64,000 bases of DNA from an uncultured Collinsella sp. (GCA_900768435.1 CAAGCW010000024.1:12509-76508); one strand, 5' to 3'. Positions 41,074 through 50,647 are shown, numbered from the stretch's first letter. Numbers and translations are program-made. The notes: generated by a model from the sequence alone, not told the origin.

Positions 41074-41538
41074 TTAGGCGTCAGCCATCTCCTGCTTCAT
41101 CTTCTCGATAACCTTGCGGTACTCGGGGTCGCATGCGCCCAGAATCTGCGTGGCGTAAATGGCAGCGTTCTTGGCACCGTTGATGGCCACACAGGCAACG
41201 GGCACGCCCGAAGGCATCTGCACCATCGACAGCAGCGAGTCCATACCACCCAGATCGCTCGTCTTCATAGGCACGCCGATGACCGGCAGCGGCGTAAAGG
41301 CAGCCACGACACCACCCAGGTGAGCGGCCTTGCCGGCAGCAGCGATAATCACCTTGATGCCGCGATCGGCAGCAGTCGAGGCCCACTCATGGACCTTCGC
41401 CGGCGTGCGGTGCGCGCTTGCAATCACGAGCTCATAGGGCACGCCCAGCGCCTCGAGCTCGGCGGTGCAACCTTCCATAACGCCCAGATCGGACTTGGAG
41501 CCCATGATGATCCCGACAACCGGCTTCTGATCTGCCAT
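41074..41538 (-). CDS. purE: 5-(carboxyamino)imidazole ribonucleotide mutase
   Basis: 154 residues, PurE class I. GIIMGSKSDLGVMEG binds the phosphate, SAHRTPAKVHEWA carries the catalytic His, AAAGKAAHLGGVVAAFTPLP and GVPVACVAINGAKNAAIYA follow. It converts N5-CAIR to CAIR; a PurK partner is not in the window. The ATG at 41538 is nine bases after AGGAGG. It lies upstream of the sortase gene with a 36-base gap. Confidence 0.94.
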   Translation of the reverse strand: MADQKPVVGIIMGSKSDLGVMEGCTAELEALGVPYELVIASAHRTPAKVHEWASTAADRGIKVIIAAAGKAAHLGGVVAAFTPLPVIGVPMKTSDLGGMDSLLSMVQMPSGVPVACVAINGAKNAAIYATQILGACDPEYRKVIEKMKQEMADA

Positions 41539-41631
41539 AAACAAAGACCTCCTGTTGAGAGCGGTGACGCGGCGAATCCGCGACCCTTAACTACTGAGAG
41601 TAGCATAGCTGCTCCCGTCCCTGCGGTCTGC

Positions 41632-41723
41632 GGGTGCCCCGCGGCGGTCTGGTGTTTTCATCTTCACTCCGGTTGCTTCGCAAAGTCGTTCAGACGAAAA
41701 CACCAGACCGCCGCGGGGCACCC
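41632..41723. repeat. 92-bp hairpin with 28-bp perfect arms and conserved apex (E1)
   Basis: 41632-41659 and 41696-41723 are exact reverse complements. The apex (41663-41691) on the minus strand reads GAACGACTTTGC, GAA, GCAACCGGAGTGAA. It matches the apex of the element at 41880-41970 at most positions although the arms differ entirely. Confidence 0.85.
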
Positions 41724-41770
41724 TCGACCTACCGGGAATTGCTATGACGTACGTTGGCTGAAATACTAAC

Positions 41771-41806
41771 GTGGGCTCTGTCGTTCATTCGAACGACAGA
41801 GCCCAC
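41771..41806. terminator. 16-bp perfect hairpin, possible terminator
   Basis: GTGGGCTCTGTCGTTC pairs with 41791-41806 over a 4-base loop. A TTTT follows on the plus strand at short distance. It might terminate read-through from either side; no plus-strand gene precedes it. Confidence 0.5.
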
Positions 41807-41879
41807 ACTCGTTTTCTGTTCAGCCCCAGCCATCGCACAAAGCCCCTTCCGCAGCACACGGTGCACCCGAGTCACCGCA

Positions 41880-41970
41880 GGCCGGGGCGGGAGGGGCCGA
41901 ATTTCCTCCTGAGCGACTCTGCTTGCAGCCGGAGCGAAAGGGGGAAATCTCGGCCCCTCCCGCCCAGGCC
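41880..41970. repeat. 91-bp hairpin with conserved apex (E2), just after carB
   Basis: A 16-bp perfect core (41885-41900 with 41950-41965) is extended by imperfect pairing. Apex 41911-41938 reads GAGCGACTCTGC, TT, GCAGCCGGAGCGAA. It sits 12 bases beyond the carB stop codon. Confidence 0.8.
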
Positions 41971-41982
41971 GACCAGGTCACA

Positions 41983-44900
41983 TTACACCGTGTGCTGCGG
42001 CAGGTCCTGCAGGGCGATGACGTCCATGCCCATGTCGTTGGCGCTGCCGTGGCCCTGCTGGTCCTCGCGCACGGCCTCGATGGCACTCACGTACGTGTTG
42101 GCCGCAGACATTGCGGTCACGCAAGTCACGCCGCGGCGCACGGCCTCGGTACGTAGCAGGTAGCCATCACCACGCGAGCCCGGACCATACGGCGTGTTGA
42201 TGATCACCGCAATCTTGCCATCGGCGATGAGGTCACCGATGTTGGGGCACTCGCCGTCGTGCGGGCCGCTGATCTTTTCCACGACTTCGCACGTCACGTT
42301 GCCGCCGCGCAGCACGCGCGCCGTGCCCTCGGTGGAGCAGATGTCAAAGCCCAGGTAGCGCAGGATGCGGGCGACCGAAAGGATATGGCGCTTGTCGCGG
42401 TCGCACACACTGATGAACACCTTGCCGGCACTCGGGTCGGGCAGCTTGTAGTCGATCGCCAGCTGGGTCTTGGCGTATGCCTCGGGATAGCTCTTGGCGA
42501 TACCCATGACCTCGCCGGTCGACTTCATCTCGGGCCCCAGGATAACGTCGGCACCGGGGAAACGGCCCCAGGGCATAACGGCTTCCTTCATGCAGAACCA
42601 ATCGAGCTGACGCTCGTCGCTCGGCAGGCCCAGGCTCGCGATGGAATCGCCCGCCATGATACGCGCCGCGCACTTGGCCAGCGGCACGCCGGTGGCCTTG
42701 GAAATAAACGGCACGGTGCGGCTCGCGCGCGGGTTTGCCTCGATCACGTAGACGGTCTCGCCCTTGATGGCGTACTGCACGTTGACCAGGCCGCGGACTC
42801 CCAGCGCCATCGCGATACGGCGCGTGGTCTCGCGGAGCTTTGCCTGCAGGCTCTCGCTAAAGCTGAACGGCGGGATGCAGGTTGCGGAGTCGCCGGAATG
42901 GATACCAGCCTCCTCGATATGCTCCAGGATACCGCCGATGTAGACCTCTTCGCCGTCGCACAGGGCGTCGACGTCGGACTCGATCGCGCCCTCCAGGAAG
43001 CGGTCCAGATACACCGGGTAGTCGGGGCTAATGCGCGCAGCCTCGGCCATGTAATCGCGCAGATGCTCGGCATCGTAGGCAATCATCATGCCGCGGCCGC
43101 CCAGCACGTAACTCGGACGCACCAGCAGCGGATAGCCGATATGCGCGGCCACGGCCTCGGCTTCCTCAAACGAGGTGGCCTGGCCCGCCGGCGGGTACAT
43201 GATGCCCAGCTTGTCAAGCAGAGCGGCGAAGCGCTCGCGATCCTCGGCAAAGTCAATGGCATCGGGCTTGGTGCCCATAATGTTCACGCCGCTCTCCTCG
43301 AGCATGCGTGCTAGCTTAAGCGGAGTCTGGCCACCGAGCGTCACCACGACGCCGTCGGGACGCTCAACATCGATGACATCCATGACGTCCTCGTAGGTGA
43401 GCGGCTCAAAGTACAAACGGTCCGAGGTGTCGTAGTCAGTCGAGACGGTCTCGGGATTGCAGTTGACCATGATGGTCTCGAAGCCCCGGGCCGCCAGCGC
43501 ATAGCTCGCATGCACGCAGCAGTAGTCAAACTCGATACCCTGGCCAATGCGGTTGGGGCCGGCACCCAGGATCATCGCCTTGGGCTTGTCCGCCGGCGTG
43601 GTCTCGTCGGGAGCCACGAACTTCTTGGCATCCGGGCTCGTGCGGTAGATGTTCTCGTACGTCTTGTAGTGGTACTCCGTGGCGCTCGAGAACTCGGCCG
43701 CGCAGGTGTCGACCGTCTTCATGCTGGGAACCACGCCCAGACCCTTGCGGTAGGCGCGCACAAAGCGCTCGTCCGAGCCGGTCAGCGCGGCGATCTCGGC
43801 ATCGCTCGTGCCATACTGCTTGAGCAGGCGCATTGCGTCGGCGTCAATGTCCTCCACACGCAGGCCGCGGATGCTCTCCTGAACTTGCACCATATCGTTG
43901 ATACGGTTGAGGTACCACGGATCGATACCGCAGATGGCATGGATACGCGCGACATCCCAGCCACGGCGCAGGGCCTCGACCACAAAGAAGATGCGATGCT
44001 CGGTCGGGGTTGCCACGGCCTGAGCAAGCTCGTCGTCGCTCAGCTTATCGGCACCCTCTTTGCCACCGGCGCAAATGCCCTGGTGGCCATCCTCCAGCGA
44101 GCGCATAGCCTTGCCAAAGGCCTCCTCAAAGGTGCGGCCGATCGCCATAATCTCGCCCACGGCCTTCATGCGCGTGGTGAGCGTGGGGTCGGTACCCTTG
44201 AACTTCTCGAAGGCAAAGCGCGGCACCTTGACCACACAGTAGTCGATCGTGGGTTCAAAGCAGGCGGGCGTAGCCTTGGTGATGTCGTTGACGATCTCGT
44301 CGAGCGTGTAGCCCACAGCCAGGCGCGCGGCGGCCTTGGCGATGGGGAAACCCGTGGCCTTGGAAGCGAGGGCGGACGAACGGCTCACGCGCGGGTTCAT
44401 CTCGATGACGATCAGGCGGCCGGTCCGGGGGTTCACGGCAAACTGCACGTTGGAGCCGCCGGTCTCGACGCCGATCTTCTCCAGAATGGCGAGCGAGGCC
44501 ACGCGCATGCGCTGATACTCAAGGTCGGAGAGCGTCTGTGCCGGCGCCACGGTGATGGAGTCACCGGTATGCACGCCCATGGGGTCGAGGTTCTCGATGG
44601 AGCACACGATGATGCCGTTGCCGGCGTGGTCACGCATGACCTCCATCTCATACTCTTTCCAGCCCTCGATGGACTCCTCGACCAGCACCTCGTGGGCGGG
44701 CGAGAGCTCGAGGCCCTGGCTCACGATGGAGACGAGCTCCTCGTGAGTGTGTGCGATGCCGCCGCCGGCGCCGCCGAGGGTAAAGCTCGGGCGCAGTACG
44801 CAGGGATAGCCCACGCGCTCGGCGATAGCCTCGGCGTCGGCCACGCTGTAGGCATAGCCCGAGCGCGCGACCTCCAGGCCAATCTCGGCCATGGCCTCGT

Positions 44901-45297
44901 TAAAGAGCTTGCGGTCCTCGCCGCGCTCGATGGCGGCCAGGTCGCAGCCGATCATCTCGACGCCGTACTTGTCGAGCGTACCGTCTTTCGCCAGCTCGAC
45001 GGCGGCGTTCAGACCGGTCTGGCCGCCCAGCGTGGGCAGCAGCGCGTCCGGGCGCTCTTTCTTGATCACGCGCTCGATAAACTCGGCAGTGATGGGCTCG
45101 ACATAGGTGCGGTCGGCAAGACCCGGATCGGTCATGATGGTCGCCGGGTTGGAGTTGACCAGGATGACCTCAAAGCCATCCTCCTTGAGCACCTTGCAGG
45201 CCTGGGCGCCGGAGTAGTCAAACTCACAGGCCTGACCGATAACGATGGGGCCCGAGCCAATGACGAGGATGCGCTTGATGTCAGTACGTTTAGGCAT
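41983..45297 (-). CDS. carB: Carbamoyl-phosphate synthase large subunit
   Basis: 1104 residues. It combines ammonia from CarA with bicarbonate and two ATP to make carbamoyl phosphate for pyrimidines and arginine. Two homologous ATP-grasp halves are visible, starting with ILVIGSGPIVIGQACEFDYS and, near residue 560, MILGAGPNRIGQGIEFDYC. Glycine-rich loops are FTLGGAGGGIA and VLGGRGMMIA. The C-terminal regulatory (MGS-like) domain includes SVARILRYLGFDICSTEGTA. The ATG at 45297 is one base after the carA stop with GGAG inside carA; the longer frame is a shadow of carA. A second, usual-length enzyme. Confidence 0.96.
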   Translation of the reverse strand: MPKRTDIKRILVIGSGPIVIGQACEFDYSGAQACKVLKEDGFEVILVNSNPATIMTDPGLADRTYVEPITAEFIERVIKKERPDALLPTLGGQTGLNAAVELAKDGTLDKYGVEMIGCDLAAIERGEDRKLFNEAMAEIGLEVARSGYAYSVADAEAIAERVGYPCVLRPSFTLGGAGGGIAHTHEELVSIVSQGLELSPAHEVLVEESIEGWKEYEMEVMRDHAGNGIIVCSIENLDPMGVHTGDSITVAPAQTLSDLEYQRMRVASLAILEKIGVETGGSNVQFAVNPRTGRLIVIEMNPRVSRSSALASKATGFPIAKAAARLAVGYTLDEIVNDITKATPACFEPTIDYCVVKVPRFAFEKFKGTDPTLTTRMKAVGEIMAIGRTFEEAFGKAMRSLEDGHQGICAGGKEGADKLSDDELAQAVATPTEHRIFFVVEALRRGWDVARIHAICGIDPWYLNRINDMVQVQESIRGLRVEDIDADAMRLLKQYGTSDAEIAALTGSDERFVRAYRKGLGVVPSMKTVDTCAAEFSSATEYHYKTYENIYRTSPDAKKFVAPDETTPADKPKAMILGAGPNRIGQGIEFDYCCVHASYALAARGFETIMVNCNPETVSTDYDTSDRLYFEPLTYEDVMDVIDVERPDGVVVTLGGQTPLKLARMLEESGVNIMGTKPDAIDFAEDRERFAALLDKLGIMYPPAGQATSFEEAEAVAAHIGYPLLVRPSYVLGGRGMMIAYDAEHLRDYMAEAARISPDYPVYLDRFLEGAIESDVDALCDGEEVYIGGILEHIEEAGIHSGDSATCIPPFSFSESLQAKLRETTRRIAMALGVRGLVNVQYAIKGETVYVIEANPRASRTVPFISKATGVPLAKCAARIMAGDSIASLGLPSDERQLDWFCMKEAVMPWGRFPGADVILGPEMKSTGEVMGIAKSYPEAYAKTQLAIDYKLPDPSAGKVFISVCDRDKRHILSVARILRYLGFDICSTEGTARVLRGGNVTCEVVEKISGPHDGECPNIGDLIADGKIAVIINTPYGPGSRGDGYLLRTEAVRRGVTCVTAMSAANTYVSAIEAVREDQQGHGSANDMGMDVIALQDLPQHTV

Positions 45298-45298
45298 A

Positions 45299-46738
45299 TT
45301 AGTTCTCCTCGGTCTCAGCGGTCTCGGACTCGGCAAAGTTCCAGCCAGCCAGGCGGTCCTTCGCGGTGTCGATGTCCAGGTAGTTCTCCTCGCCGTCCAT
45401 GAGTCGCGTAAAGGCGGTAAAGAGATAGTGGGCATCGGTGGGGCCGGGCGAAGCCTCGGGATGGTACTGCACCGAGAAGCACGGCGCGTCGAGCAGCTGG
45501 ATGCCCTCGGCGGTGCCGTCGTTGAGGTTCACATGTGTCAGGCGAATGCGGCCAAAGCGCTCGTTCATCACGACCGGCGCGATTCCGCGGCGCACCCAAA
45601 CGCGCAGGTCACCATCGGCCGCATGCTCGGTCTCGCCGCCGGAAAGCTCGGGGACAAGCTTGCCCAAGCTGGGGAACAGCAGGCCAAAGCCATGGTTTTG
45701 CGCGGTGATCTCCACGCGACGGCTTACCAGGTTCATGACCGGCTGGTTGCCACCGCGGTGACCGAACTTAAGCTTTTCCATCTGGGCGCCGCAGGCCAGG
45801 CTGATCATCTGGTGACCAAGACAAATACCAAAGACCGGCACCTTGCCGATCAGCTGCTGCACCTGCTCGTAGGTCTCCACCACGGCGTCGGGGTCGCCGG
45901 GGCCATTGGACAAAAAGACGCCGTCGGGATTCATGTCGAGCACCTCACTCGCGGGCGTATCCCACGGCACGACGGTAAGGTCGCAGCCGGCGCGGACCAG
46001 CCCCTCCAGAATGCCGCGCTTCACACCGCAGTCGTAGGCGACCACCTTGTGACGGGCAGGAGCGGCAGGGGCAAGCGCAAAGTCATGCGTGGCAGGCAGG
46101 TCGGCGGCCACAAACTCGTGAGGCGCGGGGCAGCTTACGGTCTTGACCAGGTTCTCGCCCACCAGTGTGGGCGCTGCGGCCAGACGTTCGGCAAGCTCGT
46201 CGACGTCGAAGACCTCGGTCGAGATAATGCCCATCTTGGAACCATTGTCGCGCAGATGGCGCACCAGAGCGCGGGTGTCGACACCCTCGATAGCAACGAT
46301 GCCGTGTGCGCGCAGGTACTCCGGCACGCTGACGGCCGAGCGCCAGTTAGAAGGCGTGGCGCACATGTCGCGAACGATCATGCCGCGCATGGCCGGAGCG
46401 CTCGCAGAGCGCACGGCGTCGCCGGGGAAGGCCGACTGGACGTCGGTCTCGTCGATACCGTAGTTGCCGATCTGCGGATAGGTCATGGTTACGATTTGGC
46501 CGGCATAACTCGGGTCGGTCATGACCTCAAAGTAGCCCTCGAGCGAGGTGTTGAAGCAGACTTCGCCGGTCGCGGTGCCCTCGGCGCCGCATGCACGTCC
46601 ATAAAAAATGGTCCCATCCTCAAGATACAGGATGCAGGGACCGCAGGTGCCCTTGCTGGTTTTGGCCAGCATGCGCTGGCAAAGCTCGCTGGGCGCGAAG
46701 GTGCGGGCGGCAGCGCCCGCGGTATGGTTGTTCGCCAT
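45299..46738 (-). CDS. carA: Carbamoyl-phosphate synthase small (glutaminase) subunit
   Basis: 479 residues, longer than the usual ~380 because of an N-terminal lead and inserts within the glutaminase domain (for example GGETEHAADGDLRVWVRRG). The N-domain has GEVCFNTSLEGYFEVMTDPSYAGQ (quoted in part: EVCFNTSLEGYFEVMTDP). The class I glutaminase has Cys in GICLGHQMIS and His/Glu in FSVQYHPEASPGP. The ATG at 46738 follows GGAG at good spacing. Cotranscribed with carB. Confidence 0.94.
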   Translation of the reverse strand: MANNHTAGAAARTFAPSELCQRMLAKTSKGTCGPCILYLEDGTIFYGRACGAEGTATGEVCFNTSLEGYFEVMTDPSYAGQIVTMTYPQIGNYGIDETDVQSAFPGDAVRSASAPAMRGMIVRDMCATPSNWRSAVSVPEYLRAHGIVAIEGVDTRALVRHLRDNGSKMGIISTEVFDVDELAERLAAAPTLVGENLVKTVSCPAPHEFVAADLPATHDFALAPAAPARHKVVAYDCGVKRGILEGLVRAGCDLTVVPWDTPASEVLDMNPDGVFLSNGPGDPDAVVETYEQVQQLIGKVPVFGICLGHQMISLACGAQMEKLKFGHRGGNQPVMNLVSRRVEITAQNHGFGLLFPSLGKLVPELSGGETEHAADGDLRVWVRRGIAPVVMNERFGRIRLTHVNLNDGTAEGIQLLDAPCFSVQYHPEASPGPTDAHYLFTAFTRLMDGEENYLDIDTAKDRLAGWNFAESETAETEEN

Positions 46739-46739
46739 A

Positions 46740-46899
46740 ATTCTCCTTCCCGGTCTCACAGGACCGGCTTAAAGGTGTGTAGTTAGGCCTCGCGGTATTG
46801 TAACCGCAAGCATGCCTCATGGCGTTAATTTCATCGAAATGTTTACGAAATGATAATTATGACTTTCTATGCATAATGATTTTTTAATCCCCGTCCCAG
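46740..46899 (-). promoter_or_regulatory. AT-rich upstream region of carA
   Basis: Around 46830-46890 base composition falls sharply and the minus strand contains AT-rich dyads (ATGCATA; ATAATTAT). An arginine-repressor-type operator or the carAB promoter is plausible, but I cannot match a defined box with confidence. No PyrR attenuator hairpin pair was found. Confidence 0.3.
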
Positions 46900-46939
46900 A
46901 AAAATCATCCCGCGCGGGCTTGTGGCTCACGCGGGATGA
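46900..46939 (-). terminator. Terminator of the 46950-47912 gene
   Basis: Stem TCATCCCGCG/CGCGGGATGA with a 15-base loop, then TTTTTC on the minus strand. Confidence 0.85.
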
Positions 46940-46949
46940 CGGCATCTTA

Positions 46950-47912
46950 TTATCTCTTGTCCTGCTCCAGCAGTTCGGACGGTGTGCGATCGGGCTTGCC
47001 GCCGCGAAAAATCTCGCGGCCATGTAGACGATGCTCCAGGTCACGTTCGGCCTTTTCCTCGTCAATCTTGGTCTGGCTCACCACCGGGTCCTCAATCAAC
47101 GACGACACCGAGTTCACCTGCTTCTGAATGCGCTCGGCGATGGTGTCATCCATACTCACGATGCGCATCTTCCAGTCGATACTCGTGGCGTTGGATGAGC
47201 TCTTGGTCCACACGAACGTCAAAATGGCGCTCTGGTGGCCGCGCGCGGGGAACATGCCAAAGAAGGAATCGTGCTGAATGTTGCTATCCTCGTCGATATA
47301 GGCGTGAACGTTATACACCACGCGGTCAATCTTATCGTTGAGCAGCGCGTTGGTCGCGAGCGCCGCGGCCTGAATCTGCCCGTTGGACAGCAGCTCGAGC
47401 TCGTTGGCAGACGATGTGTCCAACACCGTCACCTCGACCGTGCCCGTACGCTCATCGGCTTCATCGACGGTAAAGTCGAGCGGGAACTGCGTAAAGCCGT
47501 TGCCCCACTCGAGTCCACCCTTGAGTGCTGTAGAAACGGTATCGACCGAAACGCTCTCGGACAGGTTGACGGTGTTCAGACGACGCATCACGCCGTAGCC
47601 AATCTGCATGCCCACGATCAGCACCAAAATACCGATGACCACGGCCATCGCGGTCTTCGTAATGGTATGGCTCACCTGCGAGCCCGAAGGATCGTCCTCG
47701 GACAGTGGGTCGATATGTTTTGCCTGGCTCGCGCGGTCCTCGCTGCGCAGCTGCGCTAGCGCCGCTTTGTCACCGCGCTTGGCCGCAGCCTCCTTCTCAC
47801 GCATGCGCTCGGTTCGCTTTTTGGCAAGCGTGGGATCCAAGACACCGGATGCATCGATTTCGGAGAATAACTCCGTCACTTCTTCCGGAGTCAAAGGGTT
47901 CTTGTCAGCCAT
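46950..47912 (-). CDS. Single-span membrane protein of unknown function
   Basis: 320 residues. A charged cytoplasmic N-terminus (1-85, Lys/Glu/Arg-rich, possibly coiled) is followed by one membrane helix (about 87-107, AMAVVIGILVLIVGMQIGYG) and an external domain of ~200 residues with strands such as TGTVEVTVLDTSSANELELL and DRVVYNVHAYIDEDSNIQHD. I do not recognise the family. It begins 19 bases after the ABC exporter stop on the same strand, so the two are probably cotranscribed; a function in the exporter's pathway is only a guess. Confidence 0.75.
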   Translation of the reverse strand: MADKNPLTPEEVTELFSEIDASGVLDPTLAKKRTERMREKEAAAKRGDKAALAQLRSEDRASQAKHIDPLSEDDPSGSQVSHTITKTAMAVVIGILVLIVGMQIGYGVMRRLNTVNLSESVSVDTVSTALKGGLEWGNGFTQFPLDFTVDEADERTGTVEVTVLDTSSANELELLSNGQIQAAALATNALLNDKIDRVVYNVHAYIDEDSNIQHDSFFGMFPARGHQSAILTFVWTKSSSNATSIDWKMRIVSMDDTIAERIQKQVNSVSSLIEDPVVSQTKIDEEKAERDLEHRLHGREIFRGGKPDRTPSELLEQDKR

Positions 47913-47931
47913 AAACTTCCTGTCATATCAA

Positions 47932-49704
47932 TCAGTCGAGCTCGTGCGCACGCGCACCTTCGAACTGCATTCGATAGTAACGGGCATAGGTGCCGCCACG
48001 GGCGAGAAGCTCCTCGTGCGTGCCACGCTCCACAACGCGACCATGCTCAACGGTCGCAATCTCATCGGCATGCTTAATGGTCGAAAGACGATGGGCGATG
48101 ATGATCGTGGTACGGCCGCGTGCCAGCTCTTCGAGCGACTCCTGCACCGCCTCCTCGCTCTCGTTATCCAAAGCACTCGTCGCCTCATCCAAAATAAGGA
48201 TCTTGGGATTCTTGAGAAACACGCGCGCGATGGCAACGCGCTGCTTCTGTCCACCCGAAAGACGGCTGCCGCGCTCGCCTACCACGGTGTCGTAGCCCTG
48301 CGGAAGCGATTCGATAAAGGTATCGATATTGGCGCGGCGGGCCGCCTCGGCGATCTCTTCTGCCGTAGCACCCGGCTTGCCGTAGGCGATGTTCTCGCCG
48401 ATTGTTCCGTCAAACAGGTAGACATCCTGCTGCACCAGGCCGATGGCACGACGCAGGCTCTGCTGCGTCACATCGCGCACATCCTGGCCGTCGATGCTAA
48501 TGGAGCCGGCAGCCACGTCATAAAAGCGCGGCAGCAGCGAACAGGTCGTGGACTTGCCGCCGCCCGAAGGGCCAACCAAAGCGATGGTCTGCCCGGGCTT
48601 GATGGACAGATCCATATGGTCGATAACGGGACGCTCGTCGGCATCGCCCTCGCCCAGCTCGACATCCTCGTAGTTAAAGCACACGTCGTGATACTCCACG
48701 GCGCCGGCGGTCACCTGCAGATCCGTGGCGCCCGGCTTGTCCTGGATATCCGGCGCGGTCGAGAGCACCTCGTCCATACGCTTAAAGCCGGCAATAGCCT
48801 TCTGATACGTTTCGGCCGAATTGACGAGTGTCTCGAGCGGCGTGCAGAACAGCGAAATGTAGAGAGCGAAGGTTGCCATATCGACCGCCTGCAGCTGACC
48901 CTGGGCAACGAGCCAACCACCCAGCAGCACCACGATCACATAGAGCACACCCGAGAGCAGGCCATACGTCGCGGTATAGACGCCCATGGCGTGATACATG
49001 TTCTCCTTGGACGAAAGGTAGCGGTCGTTAGAGGCACGGAACTTGGCACGCTCGGTCTCCTCGTTGGCAAAGCTCTTGACCACGCGCATGCCCGCCAGCG
49101 AATCCTGCAGCTGCGCATTAATGCCGCTGATCTTTTTGCGGTTGTCGCTAAAGACCTCACGCATACGCATGTTCTGCCAAAACATAATGACCGCAAACGC
49201 CGCCGTCACCACGGCCATGGCAAGCGCCAGCACCGGGGCGATGGTAAAGAGAATCACAAACGAGCCGATAATCTCGATACCGCAGATGATGATCCACTCG
49301 GGTACGTGATGCGCTGCCTCACAGATATCAAATAGGTCGTTGACCACGCGGCTCATCATATCGCCCGAGCTGTTGCGGTCGAAGTATGCAAAGCTAAAGC
49401 GCTCGTACTGGTCAAATAGGTCCTCGCGCATCTTGGACTCCATGCGCGCGCCCATCACGTGGCCCCAGTAGCTCACAAAGTAGCGGCAGGCGCAACGGAT
49501 GGCATACATTAGCACCAAGCCCACCGCAATCATACCGAGCGCCTGCATAATGGCAGCCTGACCCCGGGTAAACAATCCACCGGTCAAATTGCGCAGGATA
49601 ATAGGAAACGCAAGGTCAATGGCAGCAAGCACCAGGGCGCAAACGGTATCGGCAACAAAAAGCCCCATCTGGGGCTCGTAATACGAGAGAAACCTTTTAA
49701 ACAT
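47932..49704 (-). CDS. ABC exporter, fused membrane and ATPase domains
   Basis: 590 residues. Six-helix type IV membrane domain (1-320), then an ATPase with Walker A GPSGGGKST, Q-loop GLVQQDVYLFDGTIGENIA, signature LSGGQKQRVAIARV, Walker B ILILDEATSALD and H-loop IIAHRLSTIKHAD. Works as a dimer; whether homo- or heterodimeric is unclear, although only one such gene is here and all catalytic motifs are intact, favouring a homodimer. Substrate unknown (lipid, peptide or drug types share this layout). Confidence 0.92.
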   Translation of the reverse strand: MFKRFLSYYEPQMGLFVADTVCALVLAAIDLAFPIILRNLTGGLFTRGQAAIMQALGMIAVGLVLMYAIRCACRYFVSYWGHVMGARMESKMREDLFDQYERFSFAYFDRNSSGDMMSRVVNDLFDICEAAHHVPEWIIICGIEIIGSFVILFTIAPVLALAMAVVTAAFAVIMFWQNMRMREVFSDNRKKISGINAQLQDSLAGMRVVKSFANEETERAKFRASNDRYLSSKENMYHAMGVYTATYGLLSGVLYVIVVLLGGWLVAQGQLQAVDMATFALYISLFCTPLETLVNSAETYQKAIAGFKRMDEVLSTAPDIQDKPGATDLQVTAGAVEYHDVCFNYEDVELGEGDADERPVIDHMDLSIKPGQTIALVGPSGGGKSTTCSLLPRFYDVAAGSISIDGQDVRDVTQQSLRRAIGLVQQDVYLFDGTIGENIAYGKPGATAEEIAEAARRANIDTFIESLPQGYDTVVGERGSRLSGGQKQRVAIARVFLKNPKILILDEATSALDNESEEAVQESLEELARGRTTIIIAHRLSTIKHADEIATVEHGRVVERGTHEELLARGGTYARYYRMQFEGARAHELD

Positions 49705-49812
49705 GCAATCCTCGAAGAGAAATAAATAGCGTGAGAAATCCGGTTGAACCGGTCAGGCTGAAAACAAAGCGTCCCAACAAGCATAACGCCGATGTTCTGG
49801 CAGCGTCAGCGA

Positions 49813-49910
49813 AAACGTCCCTAAGCGAGCAAGGTGCCTTGAAAGAGGAGTGACGCGTACTTCGGTACGCGAGCGACGATTGAAAGGCAGATTGCCGCTT
49901 AGGGGCGTTT
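49813..49910. repeat. 98-bp hairpin with related apex (E3)
   Basis: AAACGTCCCTAAGCG (49813-49827) pairs with 49896-49910 with one mismatch, and pairing continues inward. The apex is GAGTGAC, a GCGTAC/GTACGC mini-hairpin, then GAGCGAC. This is the same 'GAGYGAM - small hairpin - GARCGAC' layout as E1 and E2. A further TTACGCGGTTT/AAAACCGCGTAA hairpin at 49925-49950 follows, near the NUDIX stop. Confidence 0.7.
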
Positions 49911-49951
49911 GCAGCGTCGACTCGTTACGCGGTTTGGTAAAACCGCGTAAC

Positions 49952-50647
49952 CTAGAGCTCCGTGCCCCCAAGGCGATGCGCGATGCTATCGCAGGCCAAG
50001 GCGCCTACGACGGTCTTGGCGTCTTCGATCTTGCCGTCGAGCACGGCGTCGATCAGCTCGTGCAGCGGCACCAGGTCCACGTTGACAAACTCGTCATCAT
50101 CGGGGTTGGGCGCATCAAACTCGAGCTTGGTAGCCAAGTAGATGTGGATGATCTCATCGCAAAAACCGCAGGACGTGACAATCGACGTCAAAAAGCGAAT
50201 ACGACCAGCCCTAAAGCCCGTCTCCTCATGCAGTTCGCGCTTGGCGCAATCGAGCGGGTCCTCGCCTGGATCGAGCTTGCCGGCGGGAATCTCGACCGTC
50301 ACGCGGTCGATGGCGGTGCGGTACTGACGCACCAGTACGATCTTGCCGCTCTCGGTCAGTGCCACAACGGCCGCCGCACCCGGATGGCGAACGATATCGC
50401 GGGCGCTGCGGTGACCGTTGGGCAGCTCAACCTCAAGACGGTGGACGTCGAGGATCTTGCCCTTCCAGGCGCACTCCTCCGAAAGAATCTTCTCGTGCAG
50501 CTCGGCATCGTGCGGGTCGTCGTCGCCCAGCACCAGCGCCGGCTCGTCAGCGACCTCGCCGCCAGGCTCGCCCTCGGCGTGCCCATACATGCGGCTGCCC
50601 TCTTCAACGATCTGCGCATCCACGAGCTCTTCGTTCTTCTCGTCCAT
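49952..50647 (-). CDS. NUDIX hydrolase (ADP-ribose pyrophosphatase type)
   Basis: 231 residues. The Nudix box is complete: GKLDPGEDPLDCAKRELHEE then TGF. Upstream strands VVALTESGKIVLVRQYRTAI match ADP-ribose pyrophosphatases. An acidic N-terminal lead of ~60 residues (GEPGGEVADEPALVLGDDD) is extra. Likely hydrolyses ADP-ribose or related nucleotides. It starts 21 bases downstream of the purD stop. The ATG at 50647 is preferred because GAGAGGA directly abuts the in-frame ATG at 50656. Confidence 0.88.
   Translation of the reverse strand: MDEKNEELVDAQIVEEGSRMYGHAEGEPGGEVADEPALVLGDDDPHDAELHEKILSEECAWKGKILDVHRLEVELPNGHRSARDIVRHPGAAAVVALTESGKIVLVRQYRTAIDRVTVEIPAGKLDPGEDPLDCAKRELHEETGFRAGRIRFLTSIVTSCGFCDEIIHIYLATKLEFDAPNPDDDEFVNVDLVPLHELIDAVLDGKIEDAKTVVGALACDSIAHRLGGTEL

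Noticed and set aside
46740..46899. PyrR attenuator or pyrimidine riboswitch before carA
   Set aside because: No terminator/antiterminator pair or PyrR-binding loop pattern could be seen; only AT-rich dyads.
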